Assembly: GCA_947463165.1 (NCBI GenBank)
Contig: CANHSW010000165.1
Coordinates: 1 to 5,560, forward strand
Length of the DNA stretch: 5,560 bases
Direction: 5' to 3'
Origin: Cyanobacteriota bacterium
GTDB taxonomy: Bacteria > Cyanobacteriota > Cyanobacteriia > PCC-6307 > Cyanobiaceae
How positions within the stretch are numbered: the stretch's first letter is position 1; each line of letters starts with the position of its first letter. Made by a program: the position numbers and the translations under genes. This document shows positions 5,067 to 5,560 of the stretch, piece by piece. The notes below the pieces were generated by a model that was not told the DNA's origin, ran no database searches, and saw only the letters and a program-made list of their open reading frames with translations.

Positions 5067-5560
5067 GTGAATCACTGTTTGCTGGAGGTGGATGTGCTGG
5101 AGGCTCCCCAGGTGCGCTACACCCAGGACAACCAGATGCCAATCGCCGAGATGGCCGTGCGCTTCGATGGCCTCAGGCCAGATGAGCCGCCGGGTCAGCT
5201 CAAGGTGGTGGGCCTGGGCAATCTGGCTCAGGATCTGCAAAATCGGGTGCAGGTGGGCCAGCGCCTGGTGATTGAGGGTCGGCTGCGGATCAATACGGTG
5301 ACCCGCAAGGACGGGATCAAGGAAAAGCGAGCTGAGTTCACCCTCAGCCGCTTGCATCCGCTCGCGGCGGCCGATGCCACCGCCCCCGCGGCTGCGGCGC
5401 CAGCGGCACCCCAAGCCTCCCTGGCCAACTCCGCCTACGGCACCGCCCCTGCCCCCGGCCCGGGCCGAGGCAGCTTTGCACCGCGCTCAGAGCCTGCGGC
5501 GCCGGCTCCGGTGCAGGCTCCCACCTGGAACACCTCGCCGCTGGTGCCCGATCTGCCGGA
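5067..5560 (+). CDS. ssb: Single-stranded DNA-binding protein, cyanobacterial type (3' end outside window)
   Basis: Binds and protects single-stranded DNA in replication, recombination and repair. From the GTG at 5067 the frame is open to the window end (164 codons plus 2 bases). The start MNHCLLEVDVLEAPQVRYTQ and the following DNQMPIAEM, VRFDGL, QLKVVGLGNLAQDLQ, LVIEGRLRINT and EKRAEFTLSRLH form an OB fold of about 98 residues resembling cyanobacterial SSB proteins. A disordered Ala/Pro-rich linker follows (about 99-150), then WNTSPLVPDLP, which in relatives lies just before the acidic tip that recruits partner proteins; probably only a few codons are missing. The OB fold has no tryptophan, and L50 sits where E. 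coli has F60 and many relatives have W. The only visible Trp is W154, in the linker. It diverges from cobK across 32 bp. Confidence 0.93.
   Translation, partial: MNHCLLEVDVLEAPQVRYTQDNQMPIAEMAVRFDGLRPDEPPGQLKVVGLGNLAQDLQNRVQVGQRLVIEGRLRINTVTRKDGIKEKRAEFTLSRLHPLAAADATAPAAAAPAAPQASLANSAYGTAPAPGPGRGSFAPRSEPAAPAPVQAPTWNTSPLVPDLP

Noticed and set aside
5035..5142. 36-codon N-terminal extension of cobK starting at 5142 on the minus strand
   Set aside because: The extra residues are Pro/Ala/Ser-rich, unlike CobK N-termini, and overlap the well-supported ssb start with its Shine-Dalgarno. The family-like N-terminus begins close to the ATG at 5034.
1..5560. Mobile element, CRISPR array, RNA gene, defence or toxin-antitoxin system
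   Set aside because: No transposase, terminal repeats, spaced repeat array, tRNA-like fold or small paired genes were found; coding sequence fills nearly all of the window with conserved housekeeping genes.

Overview
This window is a stretch of ordinary housekeeping genes from a GC-rich unicellular cyanobacterium, most likely of the Synechococcus/Cyanobium (picocyanobacterial) group. The main evidence is Psb27, a photosystem II assembly lipoprotein restricted to oxygenic phototrophs. Supporting evidence is the cyanobacterial style of the PurA and single-strand-binding (SSB) proteins, two perfect HIP1 octamers (GCGATCGC), and the gene order proS - psb27 - purA - pfkB-family kinase - cobK - ssb, which I recall from picocyanobacterial genomes but could not check here.

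Layout. Bases 1-1173 (+) hold the C-terminal 390 codons of prolyl-tRNA synthetase. After 35 bp comes psb27 (1209-1685, +). A 100-bp gap with two inverted repeats precedes purA (1786-3105, +). A 94-bp gap with little signal follows, then a PfkB/adenosine-kinase-like gene (3200-4207, +). This gene converges on cobK (5034-4204, -), and the two stop codons share one CTAG. A strong stem-loop lies just beyond that junction, inside the cobK 3' end. The cobK start codon is separated by only 32 bp of G-rich sequence from the divergent GTG start of ssb (5067 to past 5560, +). The visible part of ssb appears to stop a few codons short of its C-terminal acidic tip.

Functional picture. The genes belong to separate basic processes: translation, photosystem II assembly and repair, AMP synthesis, possible nucleoside salvage, corrin-ring synthesis and DNA replication or repair. 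PurA (IMP to adenylosuccinate) and the neighbouring kinase (adenosine to AMP, if the family assignment holds) both lead to AMP; that is the only plausible metabolic pairing. proS, psb27, purA and the kinase all point the same way and could be partly co-transcribed.

I found no mobile element, CRISPR array, RNA gene or defence system, and no evidence of an undescribed system. The points most worth a second look are structural: the stem-loop and 12-bp periodic repeat at the kinase/cobK junction, the inverted repeat upstream of purA, the G-rich divergent start region, a Trp-free OB fold in the SSB protein, and an enlarged editing domain in ProRS.
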